Shown: piece by piece, positions 16,677 to 27,085 of the stretch
Layout: each line of letters opens with the position of its first letter
Position numbering within the stretch: the stretch's first letter is position 1
Assembly: GCF_006539865.1 (NCBI RefSeq)
Contig: NZ_BJNV01000013.1
Location: 1 to 64,000 of the forward strand
Direction: 5' to 3'
Length of the DNA stretch: 64,000 nt
DNA from: Zoogloea ramigera
Lineage (GTDB): Bacteria; Pseudomonadota; Gammaproteobacteria; Burkholderiales; Rhodocyclaceae
Program-made: the position numbers and the translations under genes
Notes under the pieces: generated by a model
Told to the model about the DNA's origin: nothing
What the model saw: only the letters and a program-made list of their open reading frames with translations
Databases searched by the model: none

Positions 16677-17804
16677 ATGACAAATACTCTTCTTGGCGGC
16701 CTGTCGGCCGAGGAATTCCTCGCCGAATACTGGCAAAAGAAACCGCTCCTCGTTCGCCAGGCGGTTCCCGGCTTCACCGGTGTCGTCACCCGTGAAGAAA
16801 TCTTTCAACTCGCCCGCGACCCGGACGTCGAGTCGCGTTACGTCACCCACGACAACCACGACTGGGAGGTCATCCGCGGCCCCCAGAAGGCCGCCGACCT
16901 GCGCAACAAGAAGCGCCCCTGGACGGTCCTGGTGCAGGGCCTCAACCTGTTCTGCCCCGACGGTGATGCGCTCCTCCACCGTTTCGACTTCATCCCCCAG
17001 GCGCGCCTCGACGATCTGATGGTGAGCTATGCCGTCGATGGCGGAGGCGTCGGCCCCCATTTCGACAACTACGACGTCTTCCTGCTGCAGGGTATCGGCC
17101 AGCGCCGCTGGCTGCTGAGCGACCAGGACGACCGCAGCCTGATCGAGGATGCCCCGCTCAAGATCCTCCAGGATTTCCGGCCGGTGCACGACTGGGTTCT
17201 CAACCCGGGCGACATGCTCTATCTGCCCCCCCAATGGGCCCACAACGGGATCGCGATCGGCGAGTGCACCACCTACTCCATCGGCTTCCGCTCGCCCACC
17301 TATCAGGAGCTCGCCCAGCAGTTTCTGGGCTACCTGCAGGAGGCCATCCAGCTCGACGGCATCTACACCGACCCCGACCTGCGCCGCCAGGCCAATTCCG
17401 CCGAGATCGGTGACGCCATGGTCGATCGGGTCGCCGAATCCCTCAGGCGGATCACCTGGAGCCGCGACGACGTGCGTCGCTTCCTCGGCGCCTACCTCAC
17501 CGAGCCCAAGGCCCACATCTTCTTCGACTCGCCGGACGAACCCCTCGAGCACGACGACTTTCTCGATGCCTGCGCCGAAGGGATCTCCCTCGACCCCAGG
17601 AGCCTCCTGCTATTCACCGAAGGCCAGTTTTTCCTGAACGGGGAACCGGTCCATGTAGAGCCCTGCGATCAGGCCATCCTGCAAGGATTCGCCGACCGCC
17701 GCCGGCTCGATTCCATCGCAGGCCTGTCCGAAGAAGGCACCGCGTTACTCTACGACTGGTACTGCTGCGGATTTGCTCACGTATCAGACGATTTAATGGA
17801 CTAA
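16677..17804 (+). CDS. roxA: Ribosomal protein uL16 3-hydroxylase (RoxA/YcfD, JmjC/cupin)
   Basis: A 375-residue Fe(II)/2-oxoglutarate oxygenase that hydroxylates an Arg of ribosomal protein uL16. The JmjC-type cupin carries the iron ligands HFD (in VGPHFDNYDVFLLQ) and a distal His in PPQWAHNGIAIG. The C-terminal part forms the dimerisation and winged-helix regions typical of YcfD. The oxygenase needs O2, so activity could vary with oxygen supply. It is close to rlmD, another ribosome modification gene, but divergent from it. Confidence 0.92.
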   Translation: MTNTLLGGLSAEEFLAEYWQKKPLLVRQAVPGFTGVVTREEIFQLARDPDVESRYVTHDNHDWEVIRGPQKAADLRNKKRPWTVLVQGLNLFCPDGDALLHRFDFIPQARLDDLMVSYAVDGGGVGPHFDNYDVFLLQGIGQRRWLLSDQDDRSLIEDAPLKILQDFRPVHDWVLNPGDMLYLPPQWAHNGIAIGECTTYSIGFRSPTYQELAQQFLGYLQEAIQLDGIYTDPDLRRQANSAEIGDAMVDRVAESLRRITWSRDDVRRFLGAYLTEPKAHIFFDSPDEPLEHDDFLDACAEGISLDPRSLLLFTEGQFFLNGEPVHVEPCDQAILQGFADRRRLDSIAGLSEEGTALLYDWYCCGFAHVSDDLMD

Positions 17805-17975
17805 ACAACTGTCCGAAGCCCCTGGATCTCGCGGGATTCGGCCTGTTGCGGCAACGCAACAATGTCTTTATTCAAGCACTTCGTCCGTGATATGATCTTG
17901 CGCGAATCGGGTTCCCCACCTGATTGCTGCTGAATATCATTGCTGTAAATCATTTATCGATAAGGGAAACCAACA

Positions 17976-18278
17976 ATGAAACAATCTCTCCTGGTTGCTG
18001 CTCTCGTTGCACTCGCTGTTACCGCCTGCGGCAAGAAGGAAGAGCCGAAGCCCGTTGAAGCTCCGGCCCCCGCCGCTGCCCCGGCCGCTCCGGCTGCTCC
18101 CGCCGCTGAAGCCAAGCCCGCCGAAGCTCCGGCCGCCGCCCCGGCTGCTGATGCCAAGCCCGCTGAAGCTGCCGCTCCGGCCGCCGATGCCAAGCCCGCT
18201 GAAGCCGCTGCTCCGGCCGCCACTGGCAACACCGCTGAAAACGCTGCTGCTGCCGCTGCGACCGCCGAGAAGAAGTAA
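17976..18278 (+). CDS. Small Ala/Pro-rich lipoprotein with AKPAEA repeats
   Basis: A 100-residue protein. The lipoprotein signal peptide MKQSLLVAALVALAVTAC has a clear lipobox (VTAC, Cys-18), followed by GKKEEPKPVEAP and then a low-complexity tail made almost only of Ala, Pro, Lys, Glu and Asp. The unit AADAKPAEAAAPA is repeated in tandem at the DNA level. Such a chain should be extended or weakly helical, similar in style to spacer lipoproteins or histone-like Ala/Lys/Pro proteins. No fold or function can be assigned. The ribosome binding site AAGGGAAA and strong terminator suggest good expression. Not cotranscribed with its neighbours. Confidence 0.82.
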   Translation: MKQSLLVAALVALAVTACGKKEEPKPVEAPAPAAAPAAPAAPAAEAKPAEAPAAAPAADAKPAEAAAPAADAKPAEAAAPAATGNTAENAAAAAATAEKK

Positions 18279-18292
18279 TTCTTCCTGCGTCG

Positions 18293-18322
18293 AAAAAGCC
18301 AACCCTCGGGTTGGCTTTTTTT
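18293..18322 (+). terminator. Intrinsic terminator after the small lipoprotein gene
   Basis: A perfect 12-bp stem, AAAAAGCCAACC at 18293-18304 with its complement at 18309-18320 and a CTCG loop, followed by Ts. Confidence 0.92.
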
Positions 18323-18361
18323 ACGTGTGCAGCATCCGCAAGGCCTGCCGCCTGCAAGGGT

Positions 18362-18389
18362 AAAAAAAACGCCGGACATACCGGCGTTT
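18362..18389 (-). terminator. Intrinsic terminator after bamC
   Basis: AAACGCCGG at 18367-18375 pairs with CCGGCGTTT at 18381-18389; the minus strand continues into a run of eight Ts. It ends the dapA-bamC transcript. Confidence 0.9.
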
Positions 18390-18420
18390 CTTGCATGAAG
18401 CTCCACTCAAGGCTGGAACG

Positions 18421-19587
18421 CTACTTCAGCTCCTGGTGCAACAAGCCGAGGATCTTGCGGGCCGAATCGGACGTATCCACCCCCCCCTCACGGGTGAGCA
18501 CCTGCACGGAAGAAGTGCTATCGGCCGCCTTGACGTAGATCCGATACTGGCTGCCGGCCTGCACTGCCGGCTTGTTGCTGCGCCAGAAAGCGAGCTTGGA
18601 GAGGATGCCTTCGTCGTCCTTCTTCTTGACGTCGGCTTCCGGGTCCACGTAGCGAACGTAATACAGCCCCTGGGAGCGATCCCTGTCTTCGACGGTGAAA
18701 CCCACCCGGTCAAGGGCAAGGCCAACGCGGCGCCAGGAGCGATCGAAGCCTTCTTCGAGCTGCAAGGCCGAAACGCCGCCCGAAGCGCCCTGGAGGCGTG
18801 CCTTTTCGGCCTTCGGCTGCGCGGCGATCTGCGCTTTGGCGCGCGCCTCGTCGGCACCGAGATGAATCATCAGGCGCTGCAGAAACTCGGCTTCGAGATC
18901 GGGATCAGCAGGGCGCGGCTGCCAGATGGTGCGGTTCTTGGCTTCATCCGGGTAGATTTCCATCATGCCGCGGTGGCTGATGTAGATCTCCACCTGACCG
19001 GCCTCAGCGCCCGTCTCGAAGCGGGTGCGGAACTTGTCGCGCTCCGGCGTCGAGTAAAGGCTGTCGAGCACCTTGCCGAGGGTTCGGCGGATGACGTCGT
19101 TGTTGATCTTGGCGCGGTTCTCGGCCCAATCGGTTTCCATCACACCGATCTCGGGCCGATCCACGCTCAGGATGAAGCCATTCTCCTGCCAGAACTCCCG
19201 CATCTGGGGCCACAGCTTTTCAGCGGAACCCTGGACGACGAGCCAACGCTGGGAACCCGAGCGTTCCACGCGCATCTTGTCTGCCGACTGTGGCGCCACG
19301 ACGACCGGCTGGGCTGCCACCGGGCTGGCAACAGCCGCCTGGCCACCCCGCTCGGCACTATAGGCGGAGAAGGTGGCTGAGCCCCTGGGGCTGACGTCCG
19401 GAACCGCGTAACGACTGTCGGCTGTGGGCGTCGTGAGGTCGGGAGGGACTTCCAGGGAGGGCAGCGCGGCGGTGGCGGCCGCACTCTTGTAGTCGATTTT
19501 CTTGGATTCCAGCAAGGAACCGGAACACCCGGCCAGGGCGATCGAGACAACGACCGCCGCACCGGATGTCAGCTTTCGGCTTTGCAT
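18421..19587 (-). CDS. bamC: Outer membrane assembly lipoprotein BamC
   Basis: A 388-residue lipoprotein of the BAM complex that inserts beta-barrel proteins in the outer membrane. The start MQSRKLTSG at 19587 gives a proper signal peptide with lipobox LAGC (Cys at about residue 21); an in-frame extension to 19638 is rejected because it spoils the signal. Next come the unstructured segment that binds BamD and two helix-grip domains (about 90-200 and 240-385). It lies 47 bp downstream of dapA, the classical dapA-bamC (nlpB) arrangement. Confidence 0.92.
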   Translation of the reverse strand: MQSRKLTSGAAVVVSIALAGCSGSLLESKKIDYKSAAATAALPSLEVPPDLTTPTADSRYAVPDVSPRGSATFSAYSAERGGQAAVASPVAAQPVVVAPQSADKMRVERSGSQRWLVVQGSAEKLWPQMREFWQENGFILSVDRPEIGVMETDWAENRAKINNDVIRRTLGKVLDSLYSTPERDKFRTRFETGAEAGQVEIYISHRGMMEIYPDEAKNRTIWQPRPADPDLEAEFLQRLMIHLGADEARAKAQIAAQPKAEKARLQGASGGVSALQLEEGFDRSWRRVGLALDRVGFTVEDRDRSQGLYYVRYVDPEADVKKKDDEGILSKLAFWRSNKPAVQAGSQYRIYVKAADSTSSVQVLTREGGVDTSDSARKILGLLHQELK

Positions 19588-19634
19588 GCGTGACCCTCGG
19601 GGTGGGAAAGACAAACTCAGTAACTCAAACTGCG

Positions 19635-20513
19635 TCAAACTTCGATACCCGCCTGGCGCAGGGCTTCGAGCACCCGCGGCTGGCAGGATTCGGACAACGG
19701 GGTGAGCGGCAGGCGGATGTGGCCGCCGATCAGGCCCATCTGCTCAACGGCCCACTTGACCGGAATCGGGTTGGCCTCGCAGAACAGGTGGCGGTGCAGG
19801 CCGACGAGCTTCGCGTTGATTTCCCGCGCCAGCAGGCCGTCGCCTTTGGCTGCCGCGACGCACAGCTCGTGCATCAGACGCGGCGCCACGTTGGCGGTGA
19901 CCGAGATGGTGCCGTGGCCGCCCAGCATGATGAAGGCCATCGCCGTCATGTCGTCGCCGGTGTAAAGGGCGAAACCCTTGGGGGCCCGGGCAACGAGATC
20001 GCAGGCGCGGTCGATGTTGCCGGTGGCGTCCTTGATGCCGATGATGTTCGGGACTTCGGCAAGGCGCAGCGCGGTGTCGTTGGACAGGTCCGCCACGGTG
20101 CGGCCCGGCACGTTGTACAGGATCATCGGCAGGGGGCTCGCCTCGGCGATGGTCCGGAAATGCCGATACATGCCTTCCTGGGTCGGGCGATTGTAGTAAG
20201 GCACGACCGACAGGCCAGCCACCGCACCCGCCTTGCGGGAGAACTCGGTGAGCTCGATGGCCTCGCTGGTGGAGTTCGCGCCCGTGCCGGCGATCACCGG
20301 AATGCGACCGGCCGAGTGCTCGACCGCCACACGAATCAGTTCGCAGTGCTCTTCCACGTTAACCGTGGGGGACTCGCCGGTGGTGCCGACCACGACGATA
20401 CCGTCGGTACCTTCCTGGATGTGAAAGTCGATGAGGCTGCGGAAGCGGGGCAGATCCAGGCTGCCATCTTCTTGCATCGGCGTGACGATGGCGACAATCG
20501 AACCGGTAATCAT
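19635..20513 (-). CDS. dapA: 4-hydroxy-tetrahydrodipicolinate synthase DapA
   Basis: A 292-residue TIM-barrel lyase that condenses pyruvate with aspartate semialdehyde in lysine and diaminopimelate synthesis. Visible motifs: GTTGESPTV (substrate-binding Thr pair), [14 protein letters not shown] (catalytic Tyr), and GIKDATGN with the Schiff-base Lys. The Arg in [10 protein letters not shown] is also conserved. The start [13 protein letters not shown] at 20513 is family-typical; much longer in-frame extensions exist but overlap no conserved sequence. First gene of the dapA-bamC operon. Confidence 0.97.
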   Translation of the reverse strand: MITGSIVAIVTPMQEDGSLDLPRFRSLIDFHIQEGTDGIVVVGTTGESPTVNVEEHCELIRVAVEHSAGRIPVIAGTGANSTSEAIELTEFSRKAGAVAGLSVVPYYNRPTQEGMYRHFRTIAEASPLPMILYNVPGRTVADLSNDTALRLAEVPNIIGIKDATGNIDRACDLVARAPKGFALYTGDDMTAMAFIMLGGHGTISVTANVAPRLMHELCVAAAKGDGLLAREINAKLVGLHRHLFCEANPIPVKWAVEQMGLIGGHIRLPLTPLSESCQPRVLEALRQAGIEV

Positions 20514-20594
20514 GGGCTGTCGGGAATGGATGGAAAGATCACTATTGTACCGAATCACTTCCCGAAGGCTAGCCGGGCGCAAATGACTGTTACG

Positions 20595-20616
20595 AAAAGC
20601 CCCGCCGGAGCGGGGC
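20595..20616 (-). terminator. Intrinsic terminator after the deacetylase-like gene
   Basis: On the minus strand GCCCCG-CTCCGG-CGGGGC is followed by TTTT. It separates the deacetylase-like gene from dapA. Confidence 0.82.
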
Positions 20617-20643
20617 ATCGCGGTGACAAGACAGCAGAAAAGC

Positions 20644-21570
20644 CTACAGATCGGCCAGGGTCTTGATGTGGGCCACGACGCTGCGGGCCAGCGACGACAG
20701 GGAATAGCCGCCTTCGAGCATCGACACGATGCGCCGGCCCGACGACTCGGCGGCCACCTTCTTGAGCTGCTCGGTGGCCCACATGTAGTCGGCCTCGACC
20801 AGGCCCAGGGAGCCCATGTCATCCTCGTAGTGGGCGTCGAAACCCGCCGAGATGAAGATCATCTCGGGCGCATGGTTGCGCAGGGCCGGCATCCAGATGT
20901 CGGTGACGATCTCCCGGAACACGTCGCCCCGCGAGCCGGCCTTGATCGGCACATTGACCATGTTGGGAGCCGGGTTGTCGGCGCCGCTGTACGGATAGAA
21001 CGGATGCTGGAAGATGCTGACCATCAGCACGCGAGGGTCGTCCTTGAAGATGTCCTCGGTGCCATTGCCATGGTGAACATCGAAATCGACCACCGCGATG
21101 CGCTTGAGGCCATGCTCTTCGAGGGCGTGCCGGGCGGCCACAGCCACATTGTTGAAGAAGCAGAAGCCCATCGCCTTGGCCGCTTCGGCGTGATGGCCAG
21201 GCGGACGGATCGCGCAGAAGGCGTTCTCGACCTCACCGGACAGCACCAGGTCGGTCGCCAGCACGCCGGCCCCCGCAGAGCGCAGGGCCGCCTTCATGGT
21301 GCCGGGGCTCATCGCGGTATCGGGATCGAGGTGACGGATGCCGCTCTCTGGCACACTCGCCAGGATCTCCTCGACGTGCTCCCGCGGATGCGCCCGGGAG
21401 AGCTGCTCCACCGTCGCCAGCGGCGCGTCGTGGAACGACAGGTACATATCCAGCCCCGCCGCAATCAAGCGGTCGTTGATGGCCGCCAGGCGCTCCGGCG
21501 ACTCCGGGTGATGCTCCCCCATGTTATGCAGCCAGCAATCTCGGTGCGTGATGAATGCCGTACTCGTCAT
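20644..21570 (-). CDS. Histone deacetylase-family Zn-dependent hydrolase
   Basis: A 308-residue member of the arginase/HDAC fold (class II HDAC or acetylpolyamine amidohydrolase type). The catalytic set is intact: RPPGHHAE (two active-site His), [12 protein letters not shown] (Zn-binding Asp and His), [13 protein letters not shown] (second Zn Asp) and the GGYSLSSLA Tyr. Bacterial members remove acetyl groups from polyamines, small amides or proteins, and some aid acetoin or polyhydroxyalkanoate-type metabolism; the substrate here is not known. Monocistronic, with a terminator behind it, and divergent from the moxR operon. Confidence 0.92.
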   Translation of the reverse strand: MTSTAFITHRDCWLHNMGEHHPESPERLAAINDRLIAAGLDMYLSFHDAPLATVEQLSRAHPREHVEEILASVPESGIRHLDPDTAMSPGTMKAALRSAGAGVLATDLVLSGEVENAFCAIRPPGHHAEAAKAMGFCFFNNVAVAARHALEEHGLKRIAVVDFDVHHGNGTEDIFKDDPRVLMVSIFQHPFYPYSGADNPAPNMVNVPIKAGSRGDVFREIVTDIWMPALRNHAPEMIFISAGFDAHYEDDMGSLGLVEADYMWATEQLKKVAAESSGRRIVSMLEGGYSLSSLARSVVAHIKTLADL

Positions 21571-21747
21571 AAACTACTCTCCCTGCCCTCTTCCGAGACA
21601 TTGATGCGTTGATTATTGCGGCTTGCGGCGAACGCCACCGCCCCTCAGGGTTCCAATGCAGCGCGAAACCACTCCGGCGTGTCTCTGCCGGGCCTCCTAT
21701 TGTGGAATCATTATCCGCCTAACCCGACTCCGAAAAAAGCCCAAGAC

Positions 21748-22661
<914 letters not shown>

Positions 22662-22665
<4 letters not shown>

Positions 22666-23669
22666 CGACACGCCGGGCCGACATCGTCACGGCCATCAAG
22701 GCACGCCTCCAGCGCTGGCTGTTCCGGGTCGGCGGGCCAGAGGCCGGGCCGATCACCCTCGGGCAGCGGCGGATCTTCGTGCTCCCCACCGGCTTCGGGC
22801 TGGCCCTCGCGCTAACACTTCTGGTGATGCTGCTGGCCTCCATCAACTACACCCTCAGCCTCGGCTTCGCGCTGACCTTCCTGATCGGCGGCGTCGCCTG
22901 GGTGAGCATCCACCACGCCTTTCGCAACCTGGTGGATCTCACCGTGAGCCCCGGGCGCAGCGAGGCGGTGTTCTGTGGCGAGGCGGCCCGCTTCGGCGTG
23001 CAGTTCCACAACACGGGGCGCCGCCCCCGGCTCGGCCTCCAGCTGTGGCCCAGCGGTGGCGCGCCCGGCGATGACGGCTTCGACATCGCCCCGCAGGCCG
23101 GCGCCGTGCATTTCGTCGCGATCCCGACCCGTCAGCGCGGCTGGCTGCAGCTGCCACGCCTGCACCTGGAAACCCGCCACCCCCTCGGCCTCATCCGGGC
23201 CTGGAGCCTGTTCCAGCCCGACCAGCGCTGCCTGGTCTACCCCACGCCGGCGGCCGATGCCCCACCCCTGCACCACGACGGCGACGACCACCCCGGCAGC
23301 ACCGCCAACGGACGCGGCCGCGACGACTTCGCCGGGCTGCGCCATCACCAAGCGAGCGACTCGCCCCGCCACGTCGCCTGGAAGAGCGTCGCCCGCGGCG
23401 GCCCCTGGCGCACCAAGGAGTTCGATGGCGGCGGCAGCCAGCGAGTCTGGCTAGACTGGCAGCACCTGCCGCCCGGCGCGGGCATCGAAGCCCGCCTCTC
23501 GCGGCTCACCCGCTGGGTCGTCGATGCCGACGCCGCCGGCCTCGAATACGGCCTGCGCCTGCCGGGCGTCGAGCTCCCGCCGGCAACGGGCAGCGCCCAC
23601 CGCCACGCCTGCCTCGCCGCCCTCGCCCTTTTCGGACTGCCCACCGCCCATGCCCAGCCTGCGTCGTGA
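22662..23669 (+). CDS. DUF58-domain membrane protein
   Basis: A 335-residue protein with two N-terminal transmembrane helices (about 43-61 and 64-82) and a cytoplasmic part with the DUF58 region (ASDSPRHVAWKSVARGG, LWTKEFDGG-like segment WRTKEFDGGGSQRVWLDW). DUF58 proteins resemble VWA proteins and are the usual partners of MoxR ATPases. It overlaps moxR by 4 bp and tgpA by 20 bp, so the three are translationally coupled. Function is not established; the conserved MoxR-DUF58-transglutaminase set is thought to handle assembly or quality control at the membrane. Confidence 0.9.
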
Positions 23670-25587
23670 TCAGGTCGGCTGGCTGCTGGCCGGCGCGGCG
23701 CTCACCCTTGCCCCCCATGCCGGCCACCTGCCGCCGGCCATCAGCGCCCTGTGTGCGCTGCTGCTCGTCTGGCGGGGCCTCATCGCCCAGCGCGGCAGCC
23801 GCCTGCCGCCGCGTACGCTGCTCGTCGTGCTGGCGGCGGGTGTGGTCGGCTCCGTGTTGCTGGAGTTCCACCACTTCTTCGGCAAGGAGCCCGGCATCGC
23901 GCTGCTCGCCGGCCTGCTCAGCCTGAAGCTGCTCGAGACCGACAGCCTGCGCGACGCCCGGGCGGCGGTCCTGCTGAGCCTCTTCATGCAGCTCGGGCAG
24001 TTTCTCTACCAGCAGGACATGGCCATCGCGGCACTCGCGCTGCTCGGCACCCTCGCCAGCATCGGCACGCTGCTGGCGCTGCAGGGCCGCGCCGAAGCCG
24101 TCGCCCCGCGCGCCCTGGCCGCGCTCCGCCTGCTTCTCCTGGCCCTGCCCCTGATGCTGGTGCTGTTCCTGCTGTTCCCGCGGGTCCAGGGCCCCCTGTG
24201 GGGGCTGCCGGCCGACGCCTACAGCGCCGTCAGCGGGCTCTCCGACAACATGGCACCGGGGGACATCGCACGGGTCAGCGAATCTGCCGAGATCGCCTTC
24301 CGCGCCGCCTTCGAGGGCGACCCGCCGCCGCCGGCCGAGCGCTACTGGCGCGGCCCCGTGCTGACCCGCTTCGACGGCCGGACCTGGCGCCCCGGCCCGA
24401 GCCGCCGACACGGCCAGCCCTTCTACCGGAGCAGCGGCCCCGCCTACCCCTACACGCTCACCCTCGAGCCCCACAACCAGCACTGGCTGCTGGCCCTCGA
24501 CTTCCCCGGCCCGGCGGCCGGCCTGGCTTACGGCGACGACTTCCGGCTGCTCTCCCGCGAGCCCGTGCGCAGCCGGCTGCGCCTCGAACTGGTCGCCCAC
24601 CCGGCCACGCCGGTCGGGCTCGACGAGAACCCACGCACCCTCCAGGAAGCACTCAAGCTGCCGCCCGGCTTCAACCCGCGCACCCGCGCCCTCGGCGAGC
24701 AACTGCGCGCCGCCGCCGGGCGTGCCGACGACATCCCCGCCCTGGCGATCCGCCACTTCCGCGACAGCCGGCTGGCCTACACCCTGACGCCCGCCCCGCT
24801 CGGCCGGGACGACGTGGACAGCTTCCTGTTCGACACCCGGCAGGGCTTCTGCGAGCACTTCGCTGCTGCCTTCGTCGTCACGATGCGGGCCGCCGGCGTC
24901 CCGGCGCGGGTCGTCACCGGCTACCAGGGGGGCGAGATCAACCCGGTCGATGGCACCCTGGTCGTCCGCCAGTCGGACGCCCACGCCTGGGCCGAGGTGT
25001 GGCTGGCAACAAAGGGCTGGCTGCGGGTCGACCCGACCGCCGCCAGCGCCCCCCGGCGCATCGACGGAGGCCTCGCCGCGGCCCTGCCCGGCTCCGCCCG
25101 GCTGCCCTTGCTGGCTCGCAGCGATCTGCCCTGGCTGCGCGCCCTACGCGACCGCATGGACGCCGTGAACAACCGCTGGAACCAGTGGGTTCTCGGGTAC
25201 AATCCGGCCCGCCAGCGGGAGCTCGTCGCCAGCCTGGGCTTCGGCGACACCGGCTGGCAGAGCCTCATCGCACTGATGGCCGGCGGCTGCGCCGTCGTGA
25301 TGGGCGGCCTGACCCTGTGGGCCCTGCGCCGCGTGAGCACCACCGACGCGATCGACCGCAGCTGGTTGCGGGTATGCCGCCGGCTCGCCGCGGCCGGCCA
25401 CCCACGCCAGGCCTGGGAAGGCCCCAGCAACTACGCCAGCCGTCTCGCCCGCGAGGCGCCCGAAGCCGCCGCCGGGCTCGCCCCCATCGCCGCCGACTAC
25501 GCCCGGCTGCGCTACGGCCCGGCCCCCGCCGATGCCGCCCTGCTGAAGCGATTCCACCACTCCTCCAGGAAGTTCCGCCCCCGATGA
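23650..25587 (+). CDS. tgpA: Membrane transglutaminase TgpA (DUF3488-transglutaminase-DUF4129)
   Basis: A 645-residue polytopic protein. The N-terminal DUF3488 region holds about five to six transmembrane helices (to residue 190), followed by a periplasmic transglutaminase core with the triad Cys-401 (RQGFCEHF), His-445 (DAHAWAEVW) and Asp-461 (LRVDPTAA). One helix near 540-560 and a cytoplasmic DUF4129-like tail complete it. In Pseudomonas the homologue TgpA is essential and has transglutaminase activity in vitro; the natural substrate is not known. The start at 23650 overlaps the DUF58 gene by 20 bp, and the stop overlaps the mltB start (ATGA). Confidence 0.92.
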   Translation: MPSLRRDQVGWLLAGAALTLAPHAGHLPPAISALCALLLVWRGLIAQRGSRLPPRTLLVVLAAGVVGSVLLEFHHFFGKEPGIALLAGLLSLKLLETDSLRDARAAVLLSLFMQLGQFLYQQDMAIAALALLGTLASIGTLLALQGRAEAVAPRALAALRLLLLALPLMLVLFLLFPRVQGPLWGLPADAYSAVSGLSDNMAPGDIARVSESAEIAFRAAFEGDPPPPAERYWRGPVLTRFDGRTWRPGPSRRHGQPFYRSSGPAYPYTLTLEPHNQHWLLALDFPGPAAGLAYGDDFRLLSREPVRSRLRLELVAHPATPVGLDENPRTLQEALKLPPGFNPRTRALGEQLRAAAGRADDIPALAIRHFRDSRLAYTLTPAPLGRDDVDSFLFDTRQGFCEHFAAAFVVTMRAAGVPARVVTGYQGGEINPVDGTLVVRQSDAHAWAEVWLATKGWLRVDPTAASAPRRIDGGLAAALPGSARLPLLARSDLPWLRALRDRMDAVNNRWNQWVLGYNPARQRELVASLGFGDTGWQSLIALMAGGCAVVMGGLTLWALRRVSTTDAIDRSWLRVCRRLAAAGHPRQAWEGPSNYASRLAREAPEAAAGLAPIAADYARLRYGPAPADAALLKRFHHSSRKFRPR

Positions 25588-26630
25588 AGACCGCAATCTC
25601 CCGCCCGCTGCGCGCGCTCACCCTGCTCGCCGGCTTCGCCGCTGCCGCCACGGGCCACGCCTCCGAACGCTACGCCGACCGGCCGGAAACCCAGCAGTTC
25701 ATCGAGGAGATGCAGCAGCGCCACGGCTTCGACAAGGACGCCCTCACCTACATCTTCCGCCGGGCCGAATACCTGCCGTCGGTCATCAAGTACATCTCGC
25801 CGCCGAAGGACCCGGGCGTGCGCTCCTGGCAGCGCTACCGCAGCCGCTTCATCGAGCCGGTGCGCATCAAGGCCGGCGTGGCCTTCTGGGATCGCCACGC
25901 CGACACCATCCGCACCGCCAGCGAAAAATACGGGGTACCCGAGGAGATCATCGTCGGCATCATCGGGGTGGAAACCATCTACGGGCGCAACACGGGCAAC
26001 TTCCAGGCGGTCTCGGCCCTCGCCACGCTGGCCTTCGACTACCCGCGCCGGGCAGAACTCTTCCGGGGCGAACTCGAATCGCTGCTGCTGATGGCCCGCG
26101 AGCAGCACCGCGACCCGCTCGACTATCAAGGCTCCTACGCCGGCGCCCTCGGCCTGCCGCAGTTTCTGCCGAGCAGCGTGCGCAACTATGCGGTGGACTT
26201 CGACGGCGACGGGCAGATCGACCTGCTCGGCAGCCCCAAGGACGCCATCGGCAGCGTGGCCCGCTACATGCAGATGCACGGCTGGGAGGCGGGCGGGCCG
26301 GTGGCGGTGCGCGCCAGCCTGGATTCCGACACAAACCTGGCGCCGCTGCTCGCCAAAGACATCACCCCGGCCTTCGACAGCGCCACCCTGGCCAGCCACG
26401 GCGTGCGCGCCATGAGCAGCGCGGAAGGCGCCGGCAAGGCCGCCTTCGTCGAGCTGGTGACGCCCGGCCAGGACAGCGAATACTGGCTCGGCTACCAGAA
26501 CTTCTACGTGATCACCCGGTACAACCGCAGCAGCTTCTACGCCATGTCGGTGTTCCAGCTCGGCGAGGCGGTCAAGGCGGCCCGGGCTGCCGCAGCCAGC
26601 GGCAAGGACAACCAGGCTCGTGCCAGGTGA
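25584..26630 (+). CDS. mltB: Lytic murein transglycosylase B (MltB family)
   Basis: A 348-residue family-3 lytic transglycosylase that cleaves the MurNAc-GlcNAc bond with formation of anhydro-muropeptides. The catalytic Glu is Glu-130 in GIIGVETIYGRNTG; the conserved GALGLPQFLPSSV and DFDGDGQIDL segments follow. The signal peptide (1-27) lacks a lipobox Cys, so unlike E. coli MltB this protein should be soluble in the periplasm. It is coupled to tgpA by a 4-bp overlap, linking the transglutaminase cassette to cell-wall turnover. Confidence 0.93.
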   Translation: MKTAISRPLRALTLLAGFAAAATGHASERYADRPETQQFIEEMQQRHGFDKDALTYIFRRAEYLPSVIKYISPPKDPGVRSWQRYRSRFIEPVRIKAGVAFWDRHADTIRTASEKYGVPEEIIVGIIGVETIYGRNTGNFQAVSALATLAFDYPRRAELFRGELESLLLMAREQHRDPLDYQGSYAGALGLPQFLPSSVRNYAVDFDGDGQIDLLGSPKDAIGSVARYMQMHGWEAGGPVAVRASLDSDTNLAPLLAKDITPAFDSATLASHGVRAMSSAEGAGKAAFVELVTPGQDSEYWLGYQNFYVITRYNRSSFYAMSVFQLGEAVKAARAAAASGKDNQARAR

Positions 26631-26684
26631 ACCTCCGCCGGGCGCGGGCGAGCCCGCCCTGGCGTGGATTTCCGGGCTGAACGC

Positions 26685-27035
26685 CTACAGCAGCTCCAGC
26701 ACCTTCTCGGGCGGGCGCCCGATCACCGCGCGCTCACCGCACACCACGATGGGCCGCTCGATGAGGATGGGGTGCGCCACCAGCGCATCCAGCCACTCGG
26801 CCTCGGTCAGGCTGCGCCCCTTGAATTCAAGCTTGTAGACCTCTTCGCCCTTGCGGACGATGTCCTCGGCCTTCATGCCCAGCCTGGCGAGCACGGCGGC
26901 GAGCTCGTCGCGGCTGGGCGGCGTCTTCAGATATTCGACCACCTCGAAGGCCAGGCCCCGCTCCTCCAGCAACTGGCAGGCGGAACGGCTCTTGGAACAG
27001 CGGGCGTTGTGATACACGCGAAGGGTTTCGCTCAT
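26685..27035 (-). CDS. arsC: ArsC-family reductase (glutaredoxin-type arsenate reductase)
   Basis: A 116-residue thioredoxin-fold protein. The active-site context is YHNARCSKSR with Cys-13, and the C-terminal RPIVVCGERAVIGRPPEKV matches glutaredoxin-dependent ArsC, including the Arg residues that hold arsenate. It would reduce arsenate to arsenite with glutathione and glutaredoxin. No arsenite pump or arsR is nearby, so it could also be a housekeeping YffB-type relative. The ATG at 27035 is chosen from family N-termini; a long in-frame extension is spurious. It lies 50 bp downstream of rpoS. Confidence 0.88.
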   Translation of the reverse strand: MSETLRVYHNARCSKSRSACQLLEERGLAFEVVEYLKTPPSRDELAAVLARLGMKAEDIVRKGEEVYKLEFKGRSLTEAEWLDALVAHPILIERPIVVCGERAVIGRPPEKVLELL

Positions 27036-27085
27036 GATCGGAGAGTCGGTGGGGAGTGGTGGCGCGGGCCATGGCCCGCAGGGGC

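Noticed and set aside
23751-25583. In-frame 5' extension of the mltB frame of more than 600 codons
   Set aside because: It lies in another frame of tgpA and is Arg/Pro/Ala-rich; the MltB signal peptide begins at 25584 in the ATGA overlap.
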